DNA from: Verrucomicrobiaceae bacterium
GTDB taxonomy: Bacteria; Verrucomicrobiota; Verrucomicrobiia; Verrucomicrobiales; Verrucomicrobiaceae
NCBI GenBank assembly: GCA_027484445.1
Contig: JAIXSY010000009.1
Coordinates: forward strand, 1 to 59,576
Direction of reading: 5' to 3'
Length of the DNA: 59,576 nt
The translations under genes were made by a program, and so were the position numbers. The notes below the pieces were generated by a model. The model searched no databases. It was given only the letters and a program-made list of their open reading frames with translations, and was not told the origin of the DNA. This document shows, piece after piece, positions 17,907-27,106 of this stretch (its first letter is position 1; the number at the start of each line of letters is the position of its first letter).

Positions 17907-19345
17907 TGTTGCAAGGCACCGGCTCTGATGTCGGTAAATCGGTGCTGGTCGCGGGGCTCTGCCGTCTGTTTGCCAATCGCGGTCTCACGGTTATGCCGTT
18001 CAAGCCGCAGAACATGTCGAACAATGCAGCCGTCACCAGCGATGGCGGGGAGATTGGCCGTGCGCAGGCCGTGCAGGCCTTGGCCGCGCGCGTGCCTCTG
18101 CACAGCGACATGAACCCGGTGCTCATCAAGCCGCAATCGGATCGGACAGCGCAGATTGTCATTCAGGGCCAAATGCAGGGCACCCGTAGCGCTGGCGGCT
18201 ATCAGGCAGAAAAAGCGCGCTGGCTGGAAGCCGTACTCGACAGCTATCAGCGTTTGGCTGCGCAGGCCGATCTGGTGCTGATCGAAGGCGCGGGCAGCCC
18301 GGCCGAGATCAATCTGCGGCGCGGCGACATTGCCAACATGGGCTTTGCCCGCGCCGCCGATGTGCCTGTCGTTCTGGTGGGAGACATTGATCGCGGCGGC
18401 GTGATCGCCGCGATTGCGGGAACGCGCGCGGTGCTCGATTCCGATGATGCCGCGATGATCCACGGGTTCATCATCAACCGCTTTCGCGGCGATCCGGCGC
18501 TATTCGAGGACGGCTACCTTATGACGGAACAGCTGTCGGGTTGGCGCGGGCTCGGGGTGGTACCTTGGATCGATGCGGCGCAGCGGCTTCCGGCGGAAGA
18601 CGCCGTAGTGTTGGACCGGCAGGCGGTGAGCGGCGGATCGATCGTGATCGCTGTGCCGATGCTCTCCCGCATCGCGAATTTCGACGATTTCGACGCGCTG
18701 GCGGCCGAACCCGAAGTGCGGTTGGTGATGGTGCCTCCCGGCGAGCCCCTGCCTGCCGAAGCCCGCCTTGTGATTTTGCCCGGTACCAAGGCCACCATCG
18801 CCGACCTTGCATTCTTGCGGGCGCAGGGCTGGGATATTGACCTGGCCGGTCATATCAGGCGCGGCGCGCAGGTGCTGGGAATTTGCGGGGGCTATCAGAT
18901 GCTGGGCACGCAGATCGCCGATCCTGACGGGATCGAAGGGCCGCCGGGCGAGGTTGAGGGCCTTGGCTATTTGCCGGTCACCACCTGGCTCGCCCCGCAC
19001 AAGCGCCTCGCCGAAGTCACCGGCGTCAGCCTTGCCGAAGGCGCGGCCTTCCGCGGCTACGAAATCCATTGCGGCATAACCAGCGGAACGGCGCCGCCAT
19101 TGCTGCGACTGCACGATGGACGGACCGACGGCGCGGTCAGCGCCTGCGGCCGGATTGCCGGCTGCTATGTCCACGGCCTGTTCGATCATCCCGCGCAGCG
19201 CGCCGTCTGGCTCGAGCGGCTTGGCGCAGGGTCAGACGCGGTTGATCATGCGGTGCGGGTGGATGAAGCGCTCGACGAATTGGCCAAAGCCCTGGAGCGG
19301 CATCTCGATATCGCCGCGCTGGCCCGGATCGCGGGGCTGACATGA
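17894..19345 (+). CDS. cobQ: Cobyric acid synthase, glutamine-hydrolysing
   Basis: A 483-residue protein. The N-terminal half is a dethiobiotin-synthetase-like ATPase with the P-loop GTGSDVGKS at 8-16 and the signature [11 protein letters not shown]. The C-terminal half is a class I glutamine amidotransferase with the nucleophile Cys in [10 protein letters not shown] and the catalytic His in YVHGLFDH. It amidates the b, d, e and g side chains of adenosylcobyrinic acid a,c-diamide. The ATG at 17894 has GGAG upstream and overlaps cbiB by 13 bp; the longer frame from 17846 lacks support. Its substrate is made by enzymes not in this window. Confidence 0.94.
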   Translation: MAALMLQGTGSDVGKSVLVAGLCRLFANRGLTVMPFKPQNMSNNAAVTSDGGEIGRAQAVQALAARVPLHSDMNPVLIKPQSDRTAQIVIQGQMQGTRSAGGYQAEKARWLEAVLDSYQRLAAQADLVLIEGAGSPAEINLRRGDIANMGFARAADVPVVLVGDIDRGGVIAAIAGTRAVLDSDDAAMIHGFIINRFRGDPALFEDGYLMTEQLSGWRGLGVVPWIDAAQRLPAEDAVVLDRQAVSGGSIVIAVPMLSRIANFDDFDALAAEPEVRLVMVPPGEPLPAEARLVILPGTKATIADLAFLRAQGWDIDLAGHIRRGAQVLGICGGYQMLGTQIADPDGIEGPPGEVEGLGYLPVTTWLAPHKRLAEVTGVSLAEGAAFRGYEIHCGITSGTAPPLLRLHDGRTDGAVSACGRIAGCYVHGLFDHPAQRAVWLERLGAGSDAVDHAVRVDEALDELAKALERHLDIAALARIAGLT

Positions 19346-19983
19346 CTGCGGCGCCCGATTTCGACGATGCCTTTCGCGCGCAGCTCGCCAATTTGCTGAC
19401 CTGGCGGCGTGATGTCCGCGCGTTTCGCAGCGATCCTTTGCCCGAAACGGTGCTCGGCAAGCTGATCGCGCAGGCTGCCCGCGCGCCCTCGGTCGGTAAC
19501 AGCCAGCCCTCGCGTTTCGTGATGGTCCGATCCGCCGAGCGCCGCCGCGCCCTCGTCGCCCATGTCGAAGCCGAGCAAATTGCCGCGGGCGAGAAATATG
19601 ATGCTGCGGAAAGAGCTGAATATCAGCGGCTCAAACTCCATGGCCTCGCCGAATGCCCGGTGGTCATCGCGATCTACTGCGTGCGTGATCCCGCCGAAGG
19701 CGCGGGTCTAGGCCGGCAGACGATGCCCGAAGCGTTGGTCTATTCGACCATCTGCGCCGTCCACACGCTGTGGCTGGCAGCGCGGGCCGAAGGGATTGGG
19801 CTAGGCTGGGTCTCGATCCTCGATCCCGCGACAGTGTCCGTCCTGCTCGACGTTCCAGCTGATTGGCATTTTATCGGGATATTGTGCCTCGGTTACCCGA
19901 AGACCGAAGCCGAACTGCCGCTGCTCCACACGACGGGGTGGCAAGCTCGACTTGCCGTAGAAGCCATGGTGATCGAGCGGTGA
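19342..19983 (+). CDS. bluB: 5,6-Dimethylbenzimidazole synthase
   Basis: A 213-residue flavin enzyme of the nitroreductase fold. [13 protein letters not shown] near residue 22 and [14 protein letters not shown] near 48 match BluB, as does [13 protein letters not shown] near 150. With O2 it cleaves reduced FMN to give the lower-ligand base DMB. Its presence means the organism can make the base aerobically instead of importing it. It overlaps the cobQ stop by 4 bp and is followed by cobT, which uses its product. Confidence 0.93.
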   Translation: MTAAPDFDDAFRAQLANLLTWRRDVRAFRSDPLPETVLGKLIAQAARAPSVGNSQPSRFVMVRSAERRRALVAHVEAEQIAAGEKYDAAERAEYQRLKLHGLAECPVVIAIYCVRDPAEGAGLGRQTMPEALVYSTICAVHTLWLAARAEGIGLGWVSILDPATVSVLLDVPADWHFIGILCLGYPKTEAELPLLHTTGWQARLAVEAMVIER

Positions 19984-20002
19984 GTGGAGCAAGGGCAACA
20001 CG

Positions 20003-21004
20003 ATGCTGAACGACCAGACCATAACCGCGCACCTCGATGCGCTCGCCAAGCCGCGGGGCAGCATGGGACGGCTTGAGGCCCTAGCGGCCGATCTTGCGCG
20101 CATTCAGCAGCGTCTCGACCCGGTCACGCGCCCGCGCCGCCTGATCCTGTTCGCGGCCGATCACGGCGTGGTGGCCGATGGGGTCTCCGCCTGGCCGCAG
20201 GCTGTCACCGGGTCGATGATGGCGACGATTGCAGCGGGCAAAGCGACCAGCAGCGCGCTTGCGGCGGCGCATGAATGCGATCTTGAGCTGATCGATGCCG
20301 GGGCTGCCTTTCCCCCGGAGGGAGCCGCCCTGCCCCCGCCGCAGATACTCGCAGGCGGAACACGCTCGCTAGCGCGCGGCCCTGCCATGACCGCAGAGCA
20401 ATTCGCTGCCGCCTGGGATCTGGGTGAGACGGCGGCGCGGCGGGCGGCTGATGCTGGCATTGCTGTGCTGCTGCTGGGCGAGATGGGCATCGGGAACACG
20501 ACGCCCGCGGCTTGCCTCACCGTGCTGCTGGCCGGTGCCGACAGCGACACGGCGACCGGGCGCGGCGCGGGCGCGGATGACGAGATTCTGGTGCGCAAGC
20601 GGGCGATCGTGACCGCCGCCGCCGCTCGCACCGCCGTGATGCTTGGCGACGATCCGCGCGCAGCAATCGCCGAGGTGGCTGGCTTCGAGATCATCGCCAT
20701 GGCGGGCTGCTTTACCGAGGCTGCCCGCCTGCGCTTGACCTTGCTGCTCGATGGCTATGTCGCAACTGCCGCTGCGCTGGTTGCAGAGCGGCTCTGCCCC
20801 GGCACTGCAACCATGATGATCGCTGCACACCAATCGGCAGAGCCAGGCCACGCGGCAGCACTTGCGCAGCTTGGCCTTGCGCCGGTGCTCGACTGGCAAA
20901 TGCGGCTCGGTGAAGGCAGCGGCGCCTTGGTCGCACTGCCCTTGCTCGACAGCGCGGCAGCGCTGATCGGCAAGGTCGCTTTGCTGAGCGAGGTGACGGG
21001 ATGA
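20003..21004 (+). CDS. cobT: Nicotinate-nucleotide:DMB phosphoribosyltransferase
   Basis: A 333-residue protein of normal family length. GEMGIGNTTPAA near residue 158 is the CobT signature, FAADHGVV near 50 is conserved, and RLGEGSGA near the C-terminus holds the catalytic Glu. It transfers phosphoribose from nicotinate mononucleotide to DMB, giving alpha-ribazole phosphate. It lies 19 bp after bluB with AAGGG before the ATG, and its stop overlaps cobS (ATGA). Confidence 0.95.
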   Translation: MLNDQTITAHLDALAKPRGSMGRLEALAADLARIQQRLDPVTRPRRLILFAADHGVVADGVSAWPQAVTGSMMATIAAGKATSSALAAAHECDLELIDAGAAFPPEGAALPPPQILAGGTRSLARGPAMTAEQFAAAWDLGETAARRAADAGIAVLLLGEMGIGNTTPAACLTVLLAGADSDTATGRGAGADDEILVRKRAIVTAAAARTAVMLGDDPRAAIAEVAGFEIIAMAGCFTEAARLRLTLLLDGYVATAAALVAERLCPGTATMMIAAHQSAEPGHAAALAQLGLAPVLDWQMRLGEGSGALVALPLLDSAAALIGKVALLSEVTG

Positions 21005-21810
21005 ACCCGGCGCTTTCATCCATCCCGTCATGGGCGCCGCCCTTGCTCGCGCTGCAATTCCTCACCCGCGTGCCTGTGCCTCTGCTCGATCGGCTCGATG
21101 GGGCACAGGCGCGGGCAGGCCTCATCAAGGCGGTGGGCTGGTTTCCGCTGGTCGGCTCGCTCATCGGAGCAGTGACAGCCGCAGCGGTGCTGGGCCTTGC
21201 GCAGTTCGTGCCGCTGGCGGTCGCGGTGATCCTCGCGCTAATGATCGAGGCCCGGCTGACCGGAGCGTTCCACGAGGACGCAGTGGCTGATTTCTGCGAT
21301 GCCTTCGGCGGCGGCTACATGGCCGAAGACGTGCGCCGAATCATGAAGGACAGCCGCATCGGTAGCTATGGCGCGCTAGGCCTTGGCCTTGCTATCGCCC
21401 TGCGTGCGGTGCTGCTGATGAGCCTGCCAGTGGCAGACGACCCGCTGCTTACAGGCACTGCGATTGTCGCTTCGGCCTGCTTTGCACGGGCGCTAGTGGT
21501 GGCGGCAATGGCGCTAGTCCCGCCTGCGCCTGCAGGAACCGGGCTCGCAAAGGATATCGGCAGCGCGGTGAGTGCGCGCACGGCCGTGATGAGCGTTGTG
21601 ACTGCATTTCCTGCTCTCGCGATTTTCGCTTTCCTCGATGTGGGCACCCTACTGCTCGCTTGCCTGGCAGCCGGCGTGTTCCTCGTCTGGCTGCGCGGCC
21701 TGCTGCTGCGCCGGATCGGCGGGAGCACGGGCGATTGCCTCGGCTTTGCCGCCTATGCTGGCCAGTTGATCCTGCTGTTGGCGGTGGCGGCGCTCAGCCA
21801 TGGCGAATGA
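21001..21810 (+). CDS. cobS: Adenosylcobinamide-GDP ribazoletransferase (cobalamin synthase)
   Basis: A 269-residue integral membrane protein with six or more hydrophobic helices. FLTRVPVP near residue 21 and FHEDAVADFCDAFGGG near 90 are the CobS/CobV signatures, the Asp-rich stretch binding metal. It joins alpha-ribazole (phosphate) to adenosyl-GDP-cobinamide, the last assembly step, in the inner membrane. ATGA overlap with cobT fixes the start; the following phosphatase starts 11 bp before its end. Confidence 0.94.
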   Translation: MNPALSSIPSWAPPLLALQFLTRVPVPLLDRLDGAQARAGLIKAVGWFPLVGSLIGAVTAAAVLGLAQFVPLAVAVILALMIEARLTGAFHEDAVADFCDAFGGGYMAEDVRRIMKDSRIGSYGALGLGLAIALRAVLLMSLPVADDPLLTGTAIVASACFARALVVAAMALVPPAPAGTGLAKDIGSAVSARTAVMSVVTAFPALAIFAFLDVGTLLLACLAAGVFLVWLRGLLLRRIGGSTGDCLGFAAYAGQLILLLAVAALSHGE

Positions 21811-22357
21811 CATCACGCTCGTGCGCCATACCGAAGTCGCCCGGCGGTGGCGCGGGCGCTGCTACGGGGTCACCGATGTGGGCCTCAGCCGCGCGGGAGC
21901 AGCGGCGATCGGTCCTCTCGCGCAGGAACTGGCTGCCTTGCGCCCAGAATGGGTCATCCACAGCGATCTGACACGCGCCCGGCGCCTTGCTGTAGCAGTC
22001 GCCCGACATGTTGGCTGCTCGATCCATGCCGACCCGGCATGGCGCGAACGCGATTTCGGGACTTGGGAGGGCCAGAGCTGGCACGCGATCTACCGGGCAA
22101 GTGGCAACGCGATGGACGGGATGATCGAAGCCCCAGGCAAGTTCCGCCCCGGGGGCGGAGAGACCACCCATGAACTGGCGGTACGAGTGGCTACCGCTCT
22201 GACCGGCTTGCCCGAAGGACGCGGGATAGTCGTCACGCATGGTGGACCGATTGCCTCCCTTTTGGGTCAAGAACGCGGACTTGCCCCGCGAGACTGGCTC
22301 AGCCTTGTCCCACCTGTTGGAGCAAGGGTTGTCCTTGCGTCCCAGGAGGATATCTGA
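21800..22357 (+). CDS. cobC: Histidine phosphatase, probable alpha-ribazole phosphatase
   Basis: A 185-residue histidine phosphatase. LVRHTEVARRWRG near the start is the RHGxT-type catalytic loop, RERDFGTWEGQSW is the usual middle motif, and VVTHGGPI near 152 supplies the second catalytic His. In this place it should remove the 5'-phosphate of alpha-ribazole phosphate or adenosylcobalamin phosphate. The family is broad; the function is from the operon. It overlaps the end of cobS by 11 bp and closes the unit. Confidence 0.82.
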   Translation: MANDITLVRHTEVARRWRGRCYGVTDVGLSRAGAAAIGPLAQELAALRPEWVIHSDLTRARRLAVAVARHVGCSIHADPAWRERDFGTWEGQSWHAIYRASGNAMDGMIEAPGKFRPGGGETTHELAVRVATALTGLPEGRGIVVTHGGPIASLLGQERGLAPRDWLSLVPPVGARVVLASQEDI

Positions 22358-22866
22358 CCCATGCGTGCCACCACTAACAATGACCGCTTCGGGGTCGCTT
22401 CCAGAATGGCAGGTTTTGGCGGCAACTGTGCTATAGCTGCCATAGAAGGTGATCCTGAGACAAGCCCTTCGGAGGGTGCCCGCTGGGCCGGTTTCCTGAC
22501 GGAGCGGCGGGTCGCCGGGTCGAGCATCACCTGATAGATTTCGCTTTCGCACTCAGAGATTGAGGATTCTGCAAAGGATGCAGTTCGGCAGCATTTCGTC
22601 TTGATGCCAGCCAGCGTGTTCCGGCTGCCCAAAAGCCCTTCCCTTCCATGACATGAACCAGCCCCTGACCGGACCCTGTCAGGTGCTGCAACGCGCGCTC
22701 ATGCGGACCGTGTTGCCGTTCCGCTGGAACGGCTGCCCGCACCACTCCTGTGAGCGGCGTTTCCCTCGCATCCGCTCGGTGCAGACCTGCCCGTGCCCGG
22801 CCTCATCGGGGCTCAGTCGAAGGGATAGTCCCTTGGACGGAGGAACAGCTTCGAAAGGATACCATC
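22358..22866. other. Spacer between the cobalamin unit and ssb
   Basis: No gene that I can support. Overlapping frames on both strands have no domain or start site. Bases 22640-22866 must hold the promoter of ssb. This is the junction between the cobalamin unit and the mobilization module; I found no clear repeat marking a boundary. Confidence 0.45.
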
Positions 22867-23247
22867 ATGAAGAACACCGTCATCCTCGTCGGCTTTGCAG
22901 GCAACAACCCGGAAGTCCGCGAAACTCAGGCAGGCGCCAAGATCACCTCGCTCTCCCTCGCCACCTCGCGAAGCTACAAGGATGCAAGCGACAAGCGCCA
23001 GACCGAGACCGAATGGCACCGGATCACCTGCTTCAACGGCATCGGCAAGAGTGTCGCTCAAAACGTCAGTAAAGGCGCGATGCTGATGGTCACCGGCCGT
23101 ATCCACTACACCCGCTGGACTGATCAGAACGGCACCGAACGCTACGGCTGCGAGATCATCGCCGAGCAGGTCGATTTCCTGGCCAAGGCTAAGGAAGCCA
23201 AGCCGACAGAGGCCTCCGAAACCTTTGAATTGGCGCTGGCCGAGTAG
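22867..23247 (+). CDS. ssb: Single-stranded DNA-binding protein, short form
   Basis: A 126-residue OB-fold protein. MKNTVILVGFAGNNPEVRET and ETEWHRITCFNGIGKSV are typical of bacterial SSB, as is KGAMLMVTGRIHYTRW. AAAGGA precedes the ATG; the longer frame from 22750 has no support. The chromosomal type normally has a long Gly/Pro-rich linker and an acidic DDIPF tip; this protein ends at ...FELALAE with neither, as in plasmid or integrative-element SSBs. It likely protects the transferred single strand during mobilization. A terminator follows. Confidence 0.88.
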   Translation: MKNTVILVGFAGNNPEVRETQAGAKITSLSLATSRSYKDASDKRQTETEWHRITCFNGIGKSVAQNVSKGAMLMVTGRIHYTRWTDQNGTERYGCEIIAEQVDFLAKAKEAKPTEASETFELALAE

Positions 23248-23281
23248 GGCAGAGCGCTTTCCCCCAAACTCAGCCAATTCG

Positions 23282-23316
23282 AGGCCTCGGAGATTATCTC
23301 CGGGGCCTTTTCTTTT
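23282..23316 (+). terminator. Rho-independent terminator after ssb
   Basis: AGGCCTCGGAGA and TCTCCGGGGCCT form a 12-bp stem with one mismatch and a short TTA loop, followed by TTTTCTTTT. It lies 35 bp beyond the ssb stop, so ssb is probably a single-gene transcript. Confidence 0.85.
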
Positions 23317-23878
23317 GCATCAATTGCATCAGTTTTGTCCGCCAACATTATGAGAAGAATTGATCCGGAACCAGCAGGAAGTTTAGGGCCGAACATGGCG
23401 GCAGTCGTAGCTGGGATCTGCCATTCAAAGGGTGAAAGAGCCGCCGCCATGACAACCCGAAAAGCTACAGGCGTTGCGATACGCCTGAGCTTTCCGTGAC
23501 CTGGATCGAACTACCTATGTTGGCAGCGCTCAATGAGGTGGTGCCGGGCAAACCCTGACAGAACTGCTGATGGTTGGTGTTCGCCATTCCCTTTCCCGCA
23601 TAGGTAAAGCGGTCAGGAGCTCGCCTGTAATGGCCTAACTGGGCAGAAGGCAGTTTCGATTTGCCCTTTGCCAATAACCATAACCGGATCATGCAGTTGC
23701 AGGCGTTCTGGTGGCCAGATGCGTCCCAATTGCAGACATATGCAGAACATCGGGCTTTTTTTAACCTTCAGCTCCTGGCCGGTTGGCCAAGGCCCGTCGC
23801 GAAAAAACGCCAAGAATCAGTCCGATAAACTGGTTGAAAGGGTGCCGGGTCAGGAGTAAATCAGTCCCTGTATTGCAA

Positions 23879-23902
23879 GCACACCGTACACCGCTGCGCG
23901 GT
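23879..23902. repeat. 13-mer plus hairpin, copy 2 (first copy at 650)
   Basis: GCACACCGTACAC at 23879-23891 is identical to 650-662 and again runs into a small hairpin, ACCGC-TGC-GCGGT at 23890-23902. The stem bases differ from copy 1 but pairing is kept. It sits about 220 bp before the mobilization operon. Confidence 0.5.
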
Positions 23903-24024
23903 AGGCTGATGCAGCGAAGTTCTCCATATTTCACAATTGGTTAGCCGAACTTTTGCTCGAAATTCGCACGGTGCAGCCCGCTGCATACCGTCCAGTGCTC
24001 CATCATAAGTATGAAAATACACAG

Positions 24025-24057
24025 GCTTAGCGCTGCACCGGGCTGCATCTTCTAAGC
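24025..24057. repeat. Inverted repeat upstream of the mobilization operon
   Basis: Outer arms GCTTAG (24025-24030) and CTAAGC (24052-24057) pair perfectly across a 21-nt interior that contains TGCACCGGGCTGCA. This is the best local candidate for the inverted repeat of an oriT, or for a binding site of the downstream ribbon-helix-helix protein. Confidence 0.4.
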
Positions 24058-24123
24058 TCTTGGCAAGGGGGCTGCAGCGTTATATACTTGGTCCTGCGAT
24101 AGACGAACCACGCCTGAAAAGGT

Positions 24124-24423
24124 GTGGTAGTGGAAAAGAAACAGTTCCAGAGCGTCGGTGTAACGCTCAGCCCAAGGATGATCGACATCGTCGATCAACT
24201 TGCGACAAGCCGCGGTGTCTCGCGGTCAGAAGCCATCCGCATTGCTCTGGAAGTCGGCATTCCCCTCCTGAAGGCGGGATTGTCGCTCAACGCCGAGCGC
24301 GCCGTCACAATCCTCGAGCATACCCAGCTTGCGCTCTCGCTCATCGTCCAGGAGCAATATCCGGCTGATGCCGAACACCTGATCGCCCAGGCGCTCTCCA
24401 ACGTGCGAGAGCATCATGGCTGA
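24124..24423 (+). CDS. Ribbon-helix-helix relaxosome accessory protein (putative)
   Basis: A 99-residue protein beginning at GTG (24124 or 24130). FQSVGVTLSPRMIDIVDQLA followed by SRGVSRSEAIRIALEVGIPLL has the strand-helix-helix pattern of MetJ/Arc/CopG-type DNA-binding proteins. The C-terminal half is helical with no known domain. Small RHH proteins next to a coupling protein and relaxase commonly bind oriT and help recruit the relaxase; that role is inferred. Its end overlaps the coupling protein start by 8 bp. Confidence 0.68.
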   Translation: MVVEKKQFQSVGVTLSPRMIDIVDQLATSRGVSRSEAIRIALEVGIPLLKAGLSLNAERAVTILEHTQLALSLIVQEQYPADAEHLIAQALSNVREHHG

Positions 24424-26812
24424 AGACATCAGATTCAGCAAAAAAGCGGCCACTCTCACCCACGCTTCCGCGCGCGGAAAAGTGAAGCGGAACGCAGGCA
24501 ATTTCACGCGCGGATCGCAGCTGTTCCACCATGAAATCCTGATGACCTGGGCGGGCATCAGAATGCCCCTCTACGTCTGGGTTGGGACCGCCGTTCTCCT
24601 ACTGTGCATCCTCGTCAGTTTGACCTTCAAGAACCATGAGGTCCAGCTCGTCCTGATGAAGCTCTATGCCGAGGCTTGGGGATGGGTTCAGCTCAATCCC
24701 AACAAGCCTGTAAACCTGACGCTTCCATCGGGTCAGATGGTGCAGGGTACCATGTCCATGGTGCCCTATCATCCTGCCGTGGAAAGGGCGTGGGCCAAGG
24801 CTGTGCAGGTCAGCATTTCGGCAGGTCTGGGTGCAGCCTTTATCTGCGTCCCATTGACCGTCTGGTTCGTCGACTTTTCGAAGCGGCGCGGCACCGACAT
24901 TCTGACCGAGCGCCATGAGCGCGGTGCTGTCCTTGTGACGCATAGCGAACTCGCCCAAGCCATCACCAGCCATAACTGGAAAGCGCATGTCAGCGAGTGC
25001 CGCAAGCGCCGGCCAGCAGTCGACCCCGACAAGATCCTCGCAGAACCCTTGAAGGACCGTGTCCGGGCGGGTCTGTATGCGCCTTACCGCTTGGCTGGTG
25101 TGCCGGTTCCTTGGCGGCTTGAGCAAAGCCATGCGATGTTCATCGGTACGACCGGTGCTGGCAAGACGACCGAGCTGAAGAAGATCGTCACGCAGGCGCG
25201 CGAACGCGGGCATCGCTGCGTCATTTTCGATCTGACCGGCACATTCGTCGAGAGCTTCTATGATGCCGAAACGGACATCATCCTCAATCCGATGGATCGC
25301 CGCTGCGTGCCATGGTCGATTTTCAACGACTGCGACAATTACGCCGAATTCATGAGCGCTGCGACAGCGCTGGTCCCCAGCGGCCACAGCGCGGAAGATG
25401 ATTTCTGGCAGAAGTCAGCCCGAACCCTGTTCGTCGAGATGTGCGTCAAGATGATCAAGATGGGCGTGCGCTCAAACGGCGCGCTTTCCTACTTCCTGAT
25501 GCAATCGGATCTGAAGACGATCCATGCTCAACTTGAAGGTACGATCGCAGGGCCGATGATGTCACCCGCCGCTGCCAAGATGGCAGAGTCGATCCGGACT
25601 ACCTTCATCGCCAATGCGAATGTTTTCCGCTTCCTGCCCGAACCACCTCCGGGCGAAACCGGCTTCTCAATCAAGAACTGGATGACCACCGAGGTGAAGG
25701 AAGGGTCGATCCTTTTCATCACCTCCACTCACCCTGACCTTGTTCTCAATCGCCCGCTTTTGACGCTGTGGATGGACCTGGCCGTCAATGCGCTGTTCCA
25801 CATGGGACGGAGCCGCGATCTGCGCACATGGTTTCTCATTGACGAGGTCCATGCGCTGCATCGTCTCCCGGCGATCGATCATGGCCTTCAGACCGCCCGC
25901 GCGTTTGGCGGAGCGTTTGTGCTTGGCATGCATTCCTTCGACAAGCTTGAAGAAACCTATGGTGAGAACGGGGCTACCAATCTGGCCTCGCTGGCGGGCA
26001 CCAAGCTGATCCTCAAGACGGCCGATCCCGAGACCTCGCGGCGCTGCTCCGAGTTCATCGGCAACCGTCAGGTCCGGATCATGGATGAAGCCTATTCCTA
26101 CGGCTATAACGATAACCGGGACGCATCGACGATCACGCCTCGTACCAACGTCGAAGAACTCGTCATGCCGGTCGACATCAGCGACTTGCCCAGCATGCAC
26201 GGCTTCGTGAAATTCCCCGACGGTTTCCCCGCTGCCCGGATCAGACTGACGTGGAAGGATTACGAACCCCGCGCCAAGGGCTTCGAGCGTGTCACCGACA
26301 TGCGCGCCGCCGAATACACGCCACCGTCCGGGGATATCGCGGAAATGGGGGGTGCGGATAGGGAGGGCGCGGAACCTGGCATCGTGCCTCTGGAGCGCAA
26401 GGATAGCGAAGAGGTGGCGCTGACTGAGGCGGAGCGTGCGGCGCAGCAGCTGAGGGAGGCGATCGAGGGGCCATTGAACCCTGAGCGCGAGCTGACCGAA
26501 GAGGAGGTGGCGCGCAAGATCGAGGATGAAGAGGAGCGGGCAGAGGTCGAGCGCAGGCCAGTGCAAGGGGAGCTCTATGGCTACACCCGCCCGGGCAAGA
26601 AGGACCAGCGCGAGCGGCAGAACCTGGCCATGCGCGATAGCGAAGAGCGCAGCGCGCAGGCGAAGATCGAAGGGCAAAAGGGGCGAGCGCAGAGCAGCAG
26701 GGCAGACGCCCAGGAGAGCGAGCTTTCCAAAGAGAACATGCGCGGCATCGGCAATGAAAAGCAGAGCCGGCAGGACCCTTCCATCGACGACGATCAGGAG
26801 CTTGGGCGATGA
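24416..26812 (+). CDS. traD: TraD-like type IV coupling protein ATPase
   Basis: A 798-residue protein. Two transmembrane helices lie near residues 45-63 and 125-147, separated by a periplasmic loop, as in TraD/TrwB. The cytoplasmic ATPase has Walker A GTTGAGKT at 244-251 and Walker B TWFLIDEVHAL with Asp476-Glu477. The last 130 residues are a highly charged, Glu/Arg/Lys-rich tail, probably a coiled coil that contacts substrate proteins. It should deliver the relaxase-bound strand to a type IV secretion channel at the inner membrane. It overlaps both neighbours, and no T4SS channel genes are in the window, so it would have to use one encoded elsewhere. Confidence 0.9.
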   Translation: MAEDIRFSKKAATLTHASARGKVKRNAGNFTRGSQLFHHEILMTWAGIRMPLYVWVGTAVLLLCILVSLTFKNHEVQLVLMKLYAEAWGWVQLNPNKPVNLTLPSGQMVQGTMSMVPYHPAVERAWAKAVQVSISAGLGAAFICVPLTVWFVDFSKRRGTDILTERHERGAVLVTHSELAQAITSHNWKAHVSECRKRRPAVDPDKILAEPLKDRVRAGLYAPYRLAGVPVPWRLEQSHAMFIGTTGAGKTTELKKIVTQARERGHRCVIFDLTGTFVESFYDAETDIILNPMDRRCVPWSIFNDCDNYAEFMSAATALVPSGHSAEDDFWQKSARTLFVEMCVKMIKMGVRSNGALSYFLMQSDLKTIHAQLEGTIAGPMMSPAAAKMAESIRTTFIANANVFRFLPEPPPGETGFSIKNWMTTEVKEGSILFITSTHPDLVLNRPLLTLWMDLAVNALFHMGRSRDLRTWFLIDEVHALHRLPAIDHGLQTARAFGGAFVLGMHSFDKLEETYGENGATNLASLAGTKLILKTADPETSRRCSEFIGNRQVRIMDEAYSYGYNDNRDASTITPRTNVEELVMPVDISDLPSMHGFVKFPDGFPAARIRLTWKDYEPRAKGFERVTDMRAAEYTPPSGDIAEMGGADREGAEPGIVPLERKDSEEVALTEAERAAQQLREAIEGPLNPERELTEEEVARKIEDEEERAEVERRPVQGELYGYTRPGKKDQRERQNLAMRDSEERSAQAKIEGQKGRAQSSRADAQESELSKENMRGIGNEKQSRQDPSIDDDQELGR

Positions 26813-27105
26813 GCACGGCCGCGCAAACCGGCCATGTGTCCCCGTCAATGCGCCCGCAGTGTGCCGGTACTATCGGGCGGCGGATCAAGACCGTCCGAGC
26901 GGCTCTGGGAATCTCCCAGCACGTGATGGCATTGAAGCTTGGGATCGCGGACAAGACCATCAAGAACTATGAAGGCGGGCACAGGGATCCGCCCTCGAGC
27001 CTGATCGCTGCCATCTGCGAACAGTTCCGCATCGATGCCGCCTGGCTTCTGCTGGGCGATGCCTCGCGGCCGATGTTCCAGCATGAGCAGGCAAGGGTGG
27101 CCTGA
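26809..27105 (+). CDS. XRE-family HTH regulator within the mobilization operon
   Basis: A 98-residue protein. Residues 23-75 form a Cro/C1-type HTH: IGRRIKTVRAALGISQHVMA, then LGIADKTIKNYEGGHRDPPS, then the closing helix LIAAICEQFRIDAAWLLLG. It starts within the traD stop (ATGA) and ends one base before the relaxase ATG, so all three are likely co-translated. A regulator buried between coupling protein and relaxase probably adjusts transfer gene expression; this is inferred from position. Confidence 0.82.
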   Translation: MSTAAQTGHVSPSMRPQCAGTIGRRIKTVRAALGISQHVMALKLGIADKTIKNYEGGHRDPPSSLIAAICEQFRIDAAWLLLGDASRPMFQHEQARVA

Positions 27106-27106
27106 C

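Larger units (their letters stand above)
23317..24123. other. Long noncoding region, candidate oriT region
   Basis: About 800 bp with no supportable gene, directly upstream of the ribbon-helix-helix, coupling protein and relaxase genes. Its last 250 bp are rich in inverted repeats: TGCAGC-CC-GCTGCA at 23972-23985, and GCTTAG / CTAAGC at 24025-24030 and 24052-24057 enclosing a TGCA...TGCA element, plus the 13-mer and hairpin at 23879. In MobF systems the transfer origin usually lies beside the accessory gene. I cannot place a nick site. Confidence 0.45.

Noticed and set aside
24000..24060. CRISPR-like repeats near the oriT candidate
   Set aside because: The short repeats are inverted, not direct, and there are no spacers or cas genes in the window.
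25667..26848. 393-aa minus-strand open frame opposite traD
   Set aside because: It is the antisense of a gene with clear coupling-protein motifs; GC-rich codons leave the reverse frame open. No ribosome-binding site or domain.
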